Shown here one piece after another: positions 36,532 to 46,759 of a stretch of 64,000 bases of DNA. How positions within the stretch are numbered: position 1 is the stretch's first letter; each line of letters begins with the position of its first letter. The stretch is from Macrobrachium rosenbergii (lineage: Eukaryota; Arthropoda; Malacostraca; Decapoda; Palaemonidae): NCBI RefSeq assembly GCF_040412425.1, contig NC_089749.1, positions 31,952,313 through 32,016,312 of the forward strand. Direction: 5' to 3'. The position numbers and the translations under genes are program-made. Below the pieces are notes generated by a model that ran no database searches, was not told the origin of the DNA, and worked only from the letters and a program-made list of their open reading frames with translations.

Positions 36532-36533
<2 letters not shown>

Positions 36534-37068
36534 TGCATATGTAACTTTGGTGGTTTTGTGGCAATGCAGCTGGCCACATGATAAAGCTGGCATTATGTAC
36601 CAAGCAAAAAATCCCTGCACTCTGAAGGATAAGACCAAGTAGGTTCTTCCTGCTTACAGGCAACACACCAAGGTATGAATCACTGCAATGGTGTTTACAC
36701 TGCAGTTGCAAATGCTTTATTCCCAAAGTAAAGAGTTATTTAGAGAAGAAGGGATTGCTTGCAAAGTTCTCTTAATAGTTGAGAGCTTCTGGCCATCCTC
36801 AATCCATTGATATCAAAAGCCCAGATGTACAGGTTGACTCGCCAGGTCTCCAATTTAATCTAAGCAGCTACTGATGCTAACCCCAACCTGAATGTTTCAA
36901 GGAGCAATGAATGAACTGAAACTGGAAACAGCGAATACCTGTTGGAAAAATAAGTGAAGTGAGGCTGTGAATGACTTCACGGGCAGCTTTTTAATGCATT
37001 TCTGAGTATAATTTTTTCTGTCATACAGTAACAGGAACAAAGAAGAGATGTATTATTAGAGAACTATA

Positions 37069-39175
37069 CAGGTGGTCCTTGAGTTATGATGTTTCAAGTT
37101 GCGATATTTTGAAGTTACAATGGTGATACCGATATGACAACATTGACAATATTTTAAAACTTGCACAACGGGCACATGCAGCAGCATACGATGTACAATA
37201 TGTTGCCCCAAGAGGCTGAGATGTCCGTATTTCTTGCCCTGACCAATACCTCACTTGTGCTAACCATCTACAGTGTAAAGTTGTGTCAGTGTTAGTGTGT
37301 TGAGTTTTGTCTGTTTTAAACTGTTTAAAATGCAGTTTTTTTGTAAGATCAGCAGGTCTTCCAAACGCACAAGAGAGTCTCCTGCTGGTGGTGTGATGAA
37401 AAAGAAGCATTCCATCACTTTAGAGCAGAAAATGAAAATTATCAATCAGCATGCTGAGGGAAAGGCAGTCACGGCCATTTCACGTGACGAGCATCTATCA
37501 TAGTCAACGGTATCCACCATCATTAAGGACAAGAAACAGATAATGGAAGCAGTAAAGACACCTGCTTCAGTTCACTTGACAATTATAACAGAGAAGAGGA
37601 CAGGGCCTTTGGAAGAAATGGAACAGTTACTGGTCACATGGATGGAGGACCAAATATAAAAGTGTACGCAACTCAGCCTCTTGACCATTCAAACAAAGGG
37701 GTGCTTGCTTTTTGAGGAACTAAAGAAACACTACGATGATATCCACAACAGAGATTTTGTAGCAAGTCATGGATAGTTTCAGCGTTCCATAACCCGCCAT
37801 AATTTTCAGTGTGAAAATTAGCGGTGAAGCAGCAAGCACTAATGCCGAAGGAGGTGCTAAATTTAAGGATGCTTTGCATAAGATCATTGTTGATGAAGGG
37901 TACTTGCTGGATCAAATCTTTAATGTCGATGAAACAGGACTGTACTGGAAGTGGATGGATTAGGGTGTCGTGGCTACGTTCATGGCCTATTATCTTTGGA
38001 AAACATTTGCACAGGTTGTTGAGGCTCTGGATAATGAAGACAATGAGATCAGGACTTACTGGAAGAAATTTAATGTTCTGAACACCATTCTGAACATCAG
38101 AAAGGCATGGAAGGAGGTAATGAAAGAGTGTATGAATGGGATTTGGAAAAATCTTATAAGAGCATATGTAAACTCATTTAAAAGTTTCAATAAGGATGAT
38201 GCAGTTGTGGAAATTAATAAAAAGATCATGTCACTTGGGAAAAGTTTAGATTTAGAACTTGAAGAGGATGATATCCAAGAAGTCACAGATGTACAAGATG
38301 TAGAGCTAATGGCAGAAGATTTAATTGAACTGCAGAAGAGAGAAAAAGAGCTGAAGAGGAAGACAAAATTGAAGAACAGCCACAGAAAAGTTTATGACGA
38401 AAACAATGGCAGAGGCACTTGCCATAACTGAACACGGAATAAAACTTTTCAGTAAAATGGATGTGAACTTGTAATGAATTACTAAAGCTGAGGGAGGGCT
38501 TCAAGGCAGCCTTGCATTTTACTGAGTCATTTATGAATAACAAAAAAAAGCACTGTGCAAGCTACAATGGATTACTTCCTTAAGAATATGACTCCGTGCC
38601 ATCGCTTTCCATACTGCCTTCCACTCCATTTGAGCCTCAACCCTCTACTTCTCATGACGACTCTTTTGTCGAAATCGCACCCCCTGTAACACCTGAACTA
38701 ACAGCCGAAAAAATAACAGCTGAAGAGGAGCGAATTCATGAACCTGCTGCTTTATCATCACCAGTCTCCTCTTCTGATATTTAGTTCAACATAGCCATCA
38801 ACAGCCTGACATCGTTCAAGTACGCTGACGACGAACCGAATCTTGGTAAGTACAGTACATGTTGGGTTCTAGTTTGTGTTATGCAATTTCTGTTTGTATT
38901 ATCATAAGTCTTGTTCATGGGTGCTCTGCAATTTCTACTTGTATTATCGTAAGTCTTGTTCATGGGTGCACTGGCTGTGAAATCTCCAATCTGCATAGAA
39001 CCTCCAAACCAATTACAAATAAAAAGAATTAGCTAATATTAATAATTACACTCCAATTACAAATAAAAATGTATAATTATATAGTGTAGGCTAGGCTGCC
39101 TCCGAGTTATGATATTTTAAAGAAATGATGGGGTCCGTGTAACGTATCACCATCATAACTAGAGGACTACCTGTA
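37069..39175 (+). mobile_element. Tigger (pogo-type) DNA transposon, internally deleted
   Basis: TA duplications at 37067-37068 and 39176-39177. The termini are CAGGTGGTCCTTGAGTTATG at the left and the reverse complement of CATAACTAGAGGACTACCTG at the right. Length 2107, slightly short for the family. It carries the transposase remains described separately, in the same orientation. The last 400 bases after the coding part contain a 55-base near-duplicate (GTCTTGTTCATGGGTGC near 38909 and 38953). Confidence 0.9.
37331..38784 (+). pseudogene. Tigger transposase remnant (CENP-B-type)
   Basis: Plus-strand frames give, in order: a psq-type helix-turn-helix (KKKHSITLEQKMKIINQHAE, 37399-37458), the CENP-B-type second DNA-binding segment (CLLFEELKKHYDD near 37704-37740, FQRSITRHNF near 37779-37810), the first catalytic aspartate context FNVDETGLYWK (37919-37951), then directly a C-terminal segment (FMAYYLWKTFAQVVEALDNE, 37979-38038) and an acidic tail (EPQPSTSHDDSF near 38630). 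The segment with the other two catalytic aspartates is absent, so an internal deletion near 37965 removed most of the DDE core. Stops at 37501 and near 37960 add to this. Inactive. Confidence 0.85.
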
Positions 39176-39464
39176 GAAGATCTATTTGCACTATGAGAAT
39201 TAAAAAGACAAAAGAAATCAGAACAAAAGGCAAGGGTCTCCACTGGAGATAAGTCACAAATCCCAATCACCCAAGAGGAAACCAAGCAAGGAGCACATTT
39301 CATTTGATTGCTCTGGAAATTTCAGAGAATGTTTCTTATATGAAGAAATACTTAAACTGCAAAAAATCAGCATTCTGGCTATCAAAGTTTCATAGTTATT
39401 ACAAAATAAACAATATATTTTGTTTTGTTGTTTTCTCAAAACTTATATTTAAAAAAAACAGGTT

Positions 39465-39830
39465 TTAATATATTTTGAGTAGCTGCTGTTTGTCCTCAAA
39501 GGAGTTATTCTCATGGTTCCTAGAGGGCTCCATAAGACTGACCAACCAATTTCAAAGCATTCTCTTCTAGTTGGTCTCGGCCAGTATAGTGCAAGTTGAC
39601 ACTCAAGACAGGGTTCTTTCTCTTGTCTACAGCGACTGCCTAGGTTCAATTCCTATTCTAAACCAGTAGATGTGGCAACAGCACATTGTATGTCAGCTTT
39701 TATTGTGTCAACCACACACTCTGCGCGAGACTATTTACTCATTACTCTCTTGGTCTGCATGACTGAAAGATGTGTCATTCCTTTCGTCTGACTACAAGCT
39801 CCTAGGCCATAATTTGGTTGTCCTGGAAGT
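39465..39830 (+). repeat. Solo DIRS-type terminal repeat
   Basis: Matches the reverse complement of 8815-9095 and the ends of DIRS-B (GTCCTCAAAGGAGTTA, GGGCTCCATAAGACTGACCA). No internal DIRS coding sequence follows: the next recognisable feature is the non-LTR fragment at 40020. Confidence 0.6.
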
Positions 39831-40019
39831 AACAAACTTAGAAGAAAGTTAAGTGCGTGGTTTTAAGTCCTGTGAAAAGTTTAGTTTTTTAAACATTTTT
39901 CACCTGGCAGCTTATTTTATGAAAGTCGGAAGCCAGCGCCGATAGCATGTCATGTTTTCCACTGGGCGAGAGTTAGGTTTGGTTTGAGTGTTTACAGTGC
40001 ATTCTTAGTTAGCTGACAA

Positions 40020-41147
40020 AAAACGTTTGATGTCCCTGCCTACATGAGTTAGGGTAGAAGACATGTTATGTCTGGAGTTCCACAGGGTAGTGTTCTTGGT
40101 CCACTGTTATTTTAGGTGTATACAAGTGACATGGTTGTTGGCCTGGAAAACAAAACTGTTCAGTATTCCAATGATGCAACACTGGTTGGTGTAGTAAGTC
40201 TCCACTTTTGAGAAATGAAGCTGCCCTCAGCCTCAACTGGGACATGGACTGGATCAGGGAATGATATAGTTAGTGGGGTATGAGGCTGAGCTACAGTGAA
40301 ACGAAAACGCTGTTGATTAGCAGATCTTGTGCTGATTTCCCACCCCATCCTCCCCTTCAGGTGATTGGAACTTTGCTGAATGAGTCTGATGCTTTAACTA
40401 TTTTAGGTGTAACCTTTGACTCACATCTAACTTTTGAGAAACATCTAATGAGAGTTTCAGCAAATGCCACATGAAAGTTAAGTATTGTTCGTAAGGCCTC
40501 AAATATTTACAACAGTGATGAAATCAATGCAACCTGTTTTAGGTCATTTGTACTCCCTTTACTAGAATACTGCTCTCAGGTGTGGATGTCAGCATCTGCC
40601 AGAGATTTATCTCTTTTAGACAAGTGGTTCGTGGTGGTAGGTTTCTGTTCCTAACAGTAGTAGTTATGACTTGGACCATAAACGGATGGTCTCTTGTTTG
40701 TCACTTTTTCATAAGTTGTATTTCATCAGAGATCTTTCACATTCACAATTGACCCCTGATCCCCTTTTCCTGCCGAGAGCAAACAGATTCACTGAACAGC
40801 AGCACCATTAGGCAAGAAAATGTGCCTCGCTGTTGAACTTCTCAGTTCCAGAGGTCCTTTATTCATCACAACATTGGACTGTGGAACAGCCTCCCTCAGG
40901 ATGTCGTGCAATTGGAACTTCAAAAGTTCAAGCAAGGGTGCAATGTATTCCTACTCTAATACTATTCTCCTTGCATTTCAATACATTGTTATCTATTTAT
41001 TAATTTTTTTAATAAGTGAGTGGGACCTCGTCTTTCTGTATTTCCCATTATCTCCTCTTACTTCTTCCTAATGAACACCATATTCTTTGGAAGCTGGAAT
41101 TTCAAGTCAATGGCCCCTGTGGGCTTGTTCCATATGAATAAGTTTCA

Positions 41148-41234
<87 letters not shown>

Positions 41235-41236
41235 TA
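40020..41236 (+). pseudogene. Non-LTR retrotransposon (Jockey/CR1-like) fragment 2
   Basis: The 3' half of pol on the plus strand. Readable blocks: RHVMSGVPQGSVLGPLLF (40051-40113; RT motif with GVPQGSVLGP) and TSDMVVGLENKTVQYSNDAT, where the catalytic Y/F-ADD box reads YSNDA (first aspartate lost). LVLPLLEYCS-type sequence near 40548-40580 and LDHKRMVSC near 40670 belong to the C-terminal domain, in several frames. The 3' UTR ends GGCTTGTTCCATATGAATAA, then the (AAT)n tail at 41150-41236. The 5' part is missing and there are many stops. Same family as 13557-14935. Confidence 0.85.
41150..41236. repeat. (AAT)n tail of non-LTR element
   Basis: Nearly pure AAT trinucleotide run. It directly follows the conserved 3' end of the non-LTR fragment, and DIRS-A starts within it. 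Confidence 0.97.
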
Positions 41237-41497
41237 AAGGGATTTTGACAAAGGAAAAATCTATTTCTGAGGGAGGCCCTGTGTCACCCGGTGAAATTCC
41301 TATTAAGCACGAATTTCTAGGTACAGTAATACTTCGACCTTACACGATTCGAGTTGCGCGAATTCACACACACACGAACTTTTCACTGGAACCTAACTAA
41401 TGGGCATACGCGATTTTTTCACAGACACACGAAATTCTCGAGAAACCCTGCAGAAGTGGGTGTTTAATTTTTTAAGTAATTTACAAGTTTTCATGCT

Positions 41498-41690
41498 TTT
41501 ATGTGTAAAATCTGTATGAAAAATGCATTTCATGTTTCTATGTGTAAAATCTGTATGAAAAATGCATTTGATGTTTTAATGTGCAAAATCTCTATGAAAA
41601 ATGCATTTCATGCTTTCATGTGTAAAATCTCTATGAAAAACGCATTTCATGCTTTCATGTGTACAATCTGTATCGAAAATGTATTATTTT
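41498..41690. repeat. 39-base tandem repeat, five units
   Basis: Unit ATGTGTAAAATCTGTATGAA and following bases, period 39; being a multiple of three, it leaves an open frame with a 13-residue repeat (MCKICMKNAFHVS) that is not taken to be a gene. Confidence 0.85.
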
Positions 41691-42314
41691 GATTTTTGTA
41701 CATGCATAAATATGATGCAAAGGTAATTTCAGCACATTCACTTAGTGTACTTTTACAAGATGTGATACCCATTTGCAAAGTTACTGCACTTTTCAAAGAT
41801 GATACCCCTGCAGAAAATGCTTGTTTAATGTTTGAAGTACATTTATAAGTTTTCACGCTTTTAACTGTAAAATCGATATGGAAAATTTATATTTATATTT
41901 CTGTACATAAATAACATACAAGTATTATGTCCATTTGCAAAGTCTTTGTCACAAGGACTTTACATGACCTTGAGATGAGGTTGTTCAGTCGCACTCATTT
42001 GATAAAATGAATTCTTTAATGTAATATCAGAGATGTAACTAAGAGTTGTATAAGTGTCATTCTTTGAAAATTACTCTGTTCACCTCGGAGAAAAGTGCTG
42101 GTGCAATCTGTATGTGCAAGTAATTACAGCACGTTCAGTTGGTGTACTTTTACAAGATGTGATACCCTGCATTTTTCAAAGATGATACCCCTGTAGAAAG
42201 TGTGTATAATTTTTAAGTTTTCGTGTTTTTAGGTGTAAAATCAGAATGGAAAATTTGTATTTATATATTTGAGCATAAATACAATACAAAAGCAGTACAG
42301 TTACTTTATTACAG

Positions 42315-42315
<1 letters not shown>

Positions 42316-42372
<57 letters not shown>
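42316..42372. repeat. (CT)n microsatellite
   Basis: Pure CT run of about 56 bases inside E3. Confidence 0.98.
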
Positions 42373-42375
<3 letters not shown>

Positions 42376-43212
42376 CGTAGTTAGCGCTCAAACATAAGTT
42401 TACAACTTATTATTCTCTGTACGTCATTACCTGTACAGTATATAATTTTAAATTGATTGAATTTTACCTGTACTGTACTACCTTCTACGAACATTATGTA
42501 CATGTTTTCGATGTTTTATGGAATTGTACTTTTGTTGACTGTGATGTTTTGCCTAGTGATGCAAAGAAAACGGCATCCCATGAATTAGGGGTACCATTAG
42601 TATACGTACGCACCTACTGTAAATGCGCTATTATGACACTGTGCAGTACTCAGTTTTTATGTCAACCATTTACTGTATTCCTTTTTTTAAGGGTAATAAG
42701 CTAAATTTTAAATAAAATTTCACTAACTTTAGTTCATTTAAAAGTTAGCTTTTAAATGAGCATGATTAGGGTCATATTTAGTACTTAAACTCTGGAAATA
42801 AACATTTATTAGCATTTTTAAAGACCATGCCAAACTTACGCGAAAATTCACCTTGCACGAGGGGCTCCGGAACCTAACCTCGCGTAATTTCGAGGTATGA
42901 CTGTATAGATATTGCTAAATATACCAGAGAAAAAAGCTATCAGGAAATGCTGGGGATTACTACCCCCAGATCGAACATCTATTATGAAATAGGCGTCGGT
43001 ATAGATAAGGGTGAGTGATTGTTGTCACTGCCACAGGACTACACTCTGTAGACATCCCAATGACAAAACCCCGGAACGTGAGGAGCCGATCTAACACCCG
43101 CACTCACCTGCCCGCCAACCGACGACCCCAGCGCTATCTGTACTCATTCCAGGCTAGCACCCCCCACAAGCTTGGTATGCCTACTCGGGGAGGGAAATCT
43201 AGACCCTGGGAG

Positions 43213-43310
43213 GGTCACCGGGTGACACAGGGCCTCCCTCAGAAATAGATTTTTCCTTTGTCAAAATCCCTTTTCTGAGCTCGTCCCTGTGTCAGCCGGT
43301 GAAATCATGA
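43213..43310. repeat. DIRS-A internal complementary region
   Basis: The left half (GTGACACAGGGCCTCCCTCA, then TTTTTCCTTTGTCAAAATCC) is the complement of 41238-41300. The right half (GAGCTCGTCCCTGTGTCAGC) is the complement of 51228-51262. The two are fused without a gap at CCCTTTTCTGAGC. In DIRS elements this region is thought to template joining of the ends of the circular DNA. Confidence 0.85.
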
Positions 43311-43749
43311 CAGAGAATCATACTAAGCTTTGGTGAAAGTCTAAAAGGAGCGAATAGTTAGGTGGACATGTATAAAAACACTATTACTAAAAATAATTTT
43401 AATTATCCCTCAAAACATGATTAAATACCAAAGGTATAGGCAGATAAACTGAGTTATAACTAGGGATACAATTAATATCACAGTAAAGGACATGAGAAAC
43501 AACTATGTACATAAATACTATAATGGGAAGGTACTAAGACTAAATAAACGACAGAAAATTTATAAAGGTACCTCCGGCTTAAAACTAAATTACAGTAAAC
43601 ATAACATGCCACAAACTTAAAAACTAACACCGCAAAATTGTACATCATAATATGAGGAGCCAGGCTGTGAAGCATGTCTGGTCCAGGAGAAAATGGCAGG
43701 GCAAGTAAATGAGGCAGGCGGGCGGGGGGGAGAGGATAGGGATTAAAGG

Positions 43750-45174
43750 TTAATTTAAGGTGGAGGGACAATGCTCCCTACAGCCACCATGAGGGAACTT
43801 CAGAGCTTCCAGTGATTTCAGATAGTGGCGTTTGAACACTGATGGAGGTTTCCAGCCCGTATACTTCTTAAGCTCATCAAAATTCATAGTATGAAAATAA
43901 TTAGTGGAGGTAGCCACTGCTCGGATATCATGAACCTTAGGGACTGAATCCGGATTAGCTTGCTTAATGAAGTACAGAATTTGTTGTCTGATAGCCTTTA
44001 AAGAAAGCGTTCCTCCTTTTTCCTGATAAAAAGAGGACCAGACAAACACTGAGAAGTTCTCCGTAAATAGGCCCTCAAGGTAGCGACTGGGCATAAAGAC
44101 AGGTCTTGTGGAAGAGGAACAACCTTCCAGGGGACCACCTATCCTGAGGGTCTTCATTTTTGCTAAGAACCTTTGATCTGGGGAAAGCAGAACTTCTCCT
44201 GACGGGAGAAAATCCACATGATTCGCACCTCTAGAGAGAGCAGACAGTTCTGATATTCTGGCACCTGAAGCTAGACTAATTAGGAACAACGTCTTCCTTA
44301 ACAGATTCAAATAAGAACATTGATCGTTATTAGTTTCTGAGGCTAATTTTAGAACATCGTTAAGAAACCAGGAAACTGTATGTGGACGGGTCGCTGGTCT
44401 CAAACGAGCGCATGCTCTGGGAATGGATGAAAAATAGGAATCTGTTAAATCAATCTTAAAGCCATGCAAAAACACCTTTTTCAAAGCTGATTTCACTGTG
44501 GTAATGGTGGCCGGAGCCAGACCTTTTTCAAACAGTGATCTAAAGAATGATGTTGCCAAATTGGTGGTCATGACTTGAGCTTCAGATTCCTTCAAAAAAG
44601 ATGCTAACTTTTTAACTGCTGAATCGTACTGTCTGAGGGTAGAATCTCTTTTATCTGATTCCAGAAACAGAGTATTAACGGGATCAATATCCGCACCTCT
44701 CTGAGCGGCGAATTTCATAAAGTCCATAAAGCCAGGGCATTCAGAATTCTTGAGGAAGCTGACACAGTCCGTGTTTGCACTACTTGAGTCAGCTGTGGCT
44801 TGGGTATTTGATGACACCGTAGTTTGAGCTCCAGAAGAAGAGGGAACCAATTGCTCTTCGGCCAGTTGGGAGCTACCAGGGCCACTTGACCTTTGAATGA
44901 CCTGAGCTTGTGCAACACCTTCATCAGCAGGTTTATTGGCGGAAATAGATAGGTTTTCTGCCATTTGTTCCAGTCCACTGACATTGCGTCCGTAGCGTGA
45001 GCTCGAGGATCCAGGTTGGGAGCAACATAACAAGGGAGTTTGTGATTGCTCTCCGTGGCAAACAAGTCCACCTGAAGGCCCGGAACCTGACGGCATATCC
45101 ATCTGAAAGAAGCTACATCCAGGGACCATTCTGACTCCAGCAGAGTTGCCCTGGACAGGAGTCTGCAATGACAT
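43750..45174 (-). CDS. DIRS-A tyrosine recombinase
   Basis: Open frame of 474 residues. Residues 1-150 are Ser/Gly/Gln-rich, without a recognised domain, and overlap the end of the RT/RNase H frame in another phase. A core-binding domain follows at about 175-270 (RQYDSAVKKLASFLKE, ATITTVKSALKKVFLHGF), then the catalytic domain at about 285-455: Arg306 in SGARISEL, His415 and Arg418 in VHDIRAVATS, Trp441 in GWKPP and Tyr451 in FKRHYLKSL. All expected catalytic residues are therefore present. It would cut and rejoin the circular element at its target instead of an integrase. The frame has no stop and could be functional. The ATG at 45174 is nominal, since DIRS recombinase frames usually overlap RT. 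Confidence 0.9.
   Translation of the reverse strand: MSLQTPVQGNSAGVRMVPGCSFFQMDMPSGSGPSGGLVCHGEQSQTPLLCCSQPGSSSSRYGRNVSGLEQMAENLSISANKPADEGVAQAQVIQRSSGPGSSQLAEEQLVPSSSGAQTTVSSNTQATADSSSANTDCVSFLKNSECPGFMDFMKFAAQRGADIDPVNTLFLESDKRDSTLRQYDSAVKKLASFLKESEAQVMTTNLATSFFRSLFEKGLAPATITTVKSALKKVFLHGFKIDLTDSYFSSIPRACARLRPATRPHTVSWFLNDVLKLASETNNDQCSYLNLLRKTLFLISLASGARISELSALSRGANHVDFLPSGEVLLSPDQRFLAKMKTLRIGGPLEGCSSSTRPVFMPSRYLEGLFTENFSVFVWSSFYQEKGGTLSLKAIRQQILYFIKQANPDSVPKVHDIRAVATSTNYFHTMNFDELKKYTGWKPPSVFKRHYLKSLEALKFPHGGCREHCPSTLN
44715..45071 (-). CDS. DIRS-A post-RNase H segment of pol
   Basis: 118-residue frame: VDLFATESNHKLPCYVAPNL-type sequence (here MDLFATESNHKLP), then DWNKWQKTYLFPPINLLMKV and LVAPNWPKSNWFPLLLELKL. 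The same block follows RNase H in DIRS-B (17138-17389 and 22537-22830), so it is the C-terminal part of pol, not a separate gene. It overlaps the recombinase frame in another phase. It is cut off from RT (45298-46683) by frameshifts near 45175-45340. Confidence 0.75.
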   Translation of the reverse strand: MDLFATESNHKLPCYVAPNLDPRAHATDAMSVDWNKWQKTYLFPPINLLMKVLHKLRSFKGQVALVAPNWPKSNWFPLLLELKLRCHQIPKPQLTQVVQTRTVSASSRILNALALWTL

Positions 45175-45297
45175 TCGGACTCCTGCTAGATGGGTAGCTG
45201 ATAGGTGCCAGCCGTGCTTCTCCGCCAGGAGAAAATGGCTATCATCACTTGGTTTATCCGACTCGATTTGGAACCCCTCTGTTTATGCAATGTACCA

Positions 45298-46683
45298 CTA
45301 CTGCGCTGTCCAGCACCAGCCTGATATGAATCTGGTTGGTGGGGCAAAGTTTTTCAGAGTTAGAAACACTGCCATTGCCTCCAAAATGTTTATGTGGAAT
45401 TGACGGAACAGTGTGGACCATGTACCCTGTACCTTTTCTTTTGGTGAGTACCCTCCCCAGCCGCTTAAGCGTCTGTGTGGATTATTAGAGCTGGGAAGGG
45501 AACTGAAGGGGAACTGACTTGAAAGACCCTTGACTGTGGACCACGGCCAGAGTCTTTTCCTCAGCACCAGAGGGATTAAAGATACCTTGTCCCTGAGCTT
45601 GACATTGGCTCGTCTCCGCCACACTCTGTTTATGTCTTTCAGTTTTGCTTTTAGGAGCCGGTCTGTTACGGATGCGAACTGAAGAGAACCCAGGATTCTT
45701 TCTTGCGTTCTGCAAGAGGCTTTCCTGCCTTTGAGGAATTGCCTGGTGGCTTTGGCTATTTCTCTCCGTTTGGCTGGCGGAATAGACAGCTTGTGCGAGA
45801 CCAGATCCCACTGGATACCCAGCCACTGAAATCGAGCCTCCGGAGTTAGGCGGGACTTCGCCCTGTTTATCTGAAAGCCTAGGGATTCCAGAAACTCGAT
45901 CACCATGGCCGTAGCTCTCCGGCACTCCCCGGCGTTGGATGCCCAAATTATCCAATCGTCCAGGTATGCGGCCAGCGATATCCCCCGGGACCGTAACTGC
46001 TGCACTGCCGTGTCCGCCAGCTTCGTGAAAATTCTGGGTGCCATGTTGAGCCCGAATGGCATGACCCTGAAGGAGTAGGCTTGTTTCCCCAGTCTGAAAC
46101 CTAGGAAGGGAGAGAAGTTCAGCGCAATCGGGATGTGATAATATGCGTCTGAAAGATCTATAGAGGTGGTGACGGCTCCACGAGGAAGTAGAGTCCGCAC
46201 CTGCGTGATTGTAAGCATGCGAAATTTGTCCCATTGTATGTAAAGATTGAGACGCGATAGATCCAAGATTACCCTTTGTTGACTGGAGTCTTTCTTGGGA
46301 ACACTGAACAGCCTGCCTTGAAATTTCAGGTGTCTCACTTTCTTTATGGCCCTCTTTTGGAGTAATTCCGCCGCAAAGTCCCGCAGAGCTTTGGAAGACG
46401 GCTGATGAAATCTGATCAGAGGGGGAGGGCCCTTGATCCAACTCCACCCCAAACCTTTGGAGACTCTACTGTGGGTCCACGGACTGAAGGTCCACTGGTC
46501 CCTAAACAGGTGAAGTCTGCCGCCCACCTGATTGGTCTCACTAGTAAGGTGCAGGTTTGCCTCCTCTACCTCGGCCTCCTCTCCCCCGGGAGAGGGATCG
46601 CAAGGCAGCCTTGCCTCTGAAGGAGGCCCTTGCTCTCTCCCCTTGCGCCCCTGTAAAGGCCTGAAAGCGACCCTGGCCCTCAT
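45298..46683 (-). CDS. DIRS-A reverse transcriptase / RNase H
   Basis: Open frame of 461 residues. RT: LFSVPKKDSSQQRVILDLSR at 125-144, SIDLSDAYYHIPI with Asp176 and Asp179, MPFGLNMAPRIFTKLA at 208-223, YLDDW at 240-244 (YxDD intact), FQWLGIQWDL in the thumb. The RNase H start is at about 400-445 (GWGGY, HINILEAMAVFLTL). The first RNase H aspartate (HTDA) is visible only in a neighbouring frame at 45469-45482, suggesting two compensating small indels, and the frame ends early at 45298, where a shifted frame continues. RT looks intact and RNase H damaged. It copies element RNA, with the gag frame just upstream. Confidence 0.9.
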   Translation of the reverse strand: MRARVAFRPLQGRKGREQGPPSEARLPCDPSPGGEEAEVEEANLHLTSETNQVGGRLHLFRDQWTFSPWTHSRVSKGLGWSWIKGPPPLIRFHQPSSKALRDFAAELLQKRAIKKVRHLKFQGRLFSVPKKDSSQQRVILDLSRLNLYIQWDKFRMLTITQVRTLLPRGAVTTSIDLSDAYYHIPIALNFSPFLGFRLGKQAYSFRVMPFGLNMAPRIFTKLADTAVQQLRSRGISLAAYLDDWIIWASNAGECRRATAMVIEFLESLGFQINRAKSRLTPEARFQWLGIQWDLVSHKLSIPPAKRREIAKATRQFLKGRKASCRTQERILGSLQFASVTDRLLKAKLKDINRVWRRRANVKLRDKVSLIPLVLRKRLWPWSTVKGLSSQFPFSSLPSSNNPHRRLSGWGGYSPKEKVQGTWSTLFRQFHINILEAMAVFLTLKNFAPPTRFISGWCWTAQ

Positions 46684-46759
46684 AGGAGGGGTTATATACA
46701 GGAGACGTCACGAAGGTAGGCGCAGCAAGGGAGTGCTGAGCTGGCTGCAACAGCACGAA

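Larger units (their letters stand above)
35575..36532 (-). mobile_element. TA-flanked element with (CT)n arrays, copy E2 (truncated)
   Basis: Reverse-oriented relative of E1 and E3. It starts CAGTCATATCTTGAACTTAT, matches E1 from its right end inward (GTTAGCTTAATACATTACCC near 35803-35822 against 2144-2163), and includes arrays at 35869-35937, 36233-36311 and 36447-36531. The other terminus is missing. It preserves the uninterrupted sequence at the site where P1 entered E1 (ACAATAACTAAGACTTGTAT, near 36060-36080). Confidence 0.65.
41324..42903 (+). mobile_element. TA-flanked element with (CT)n array, copy E3
   Basis: TA at 41322-41323 and 42904-42905. The left end is CAGTAATACTTCGACCTTAC; the right end, reverse-complemented, is CAGTCATACCTCGAAATTAC. 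The intact right terminal repeat of DIRS-A reads TCTAGGTATAGATATTG, so the empty site with one TA is directly visible in the same window. It contains a 39-base tandem repeat (41498-41690), a (CT)n array (42316-42372) and the CTGTACCTTTACC-type sentence shared with E1. No transposase frame. Confidence 0.85.
41238..43152 (+). repeat. DIRS-A left inverted terminal repeat, interrupted
   Basis: Matches the reverse complement of 50868-51250. Shared stretches are CCTATTAAGCACGAATTTCT, TACCCCCAGATCGAACATCT and ATGACAAAACCCCGGAACGT. It is split by the 1580-base element 41324-42903. Confidence 0.9.

Noticed and set aside
36346..36726. RERERE and SLSLSL frames over (GA)n/(CT)n tracts, also at 1662-1937 and 29598-29849
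   Set aside because: Translation of dinucleotide repeats only.
41501..41692. Cys-containing repeat protein MCKICMKNAFHVS x5
   Set aside because: Product of a 39-base tandem repeat inside a non-coding mobile element; no start context and no domain.
43015..43248. Frame MIVVTATGLHSVDIPMTKPR and its twin at 50868-51095
   Set aside because: Not a duplicated gene: it is the inverted terminal repeat of DIRS-A read on opposite strands.
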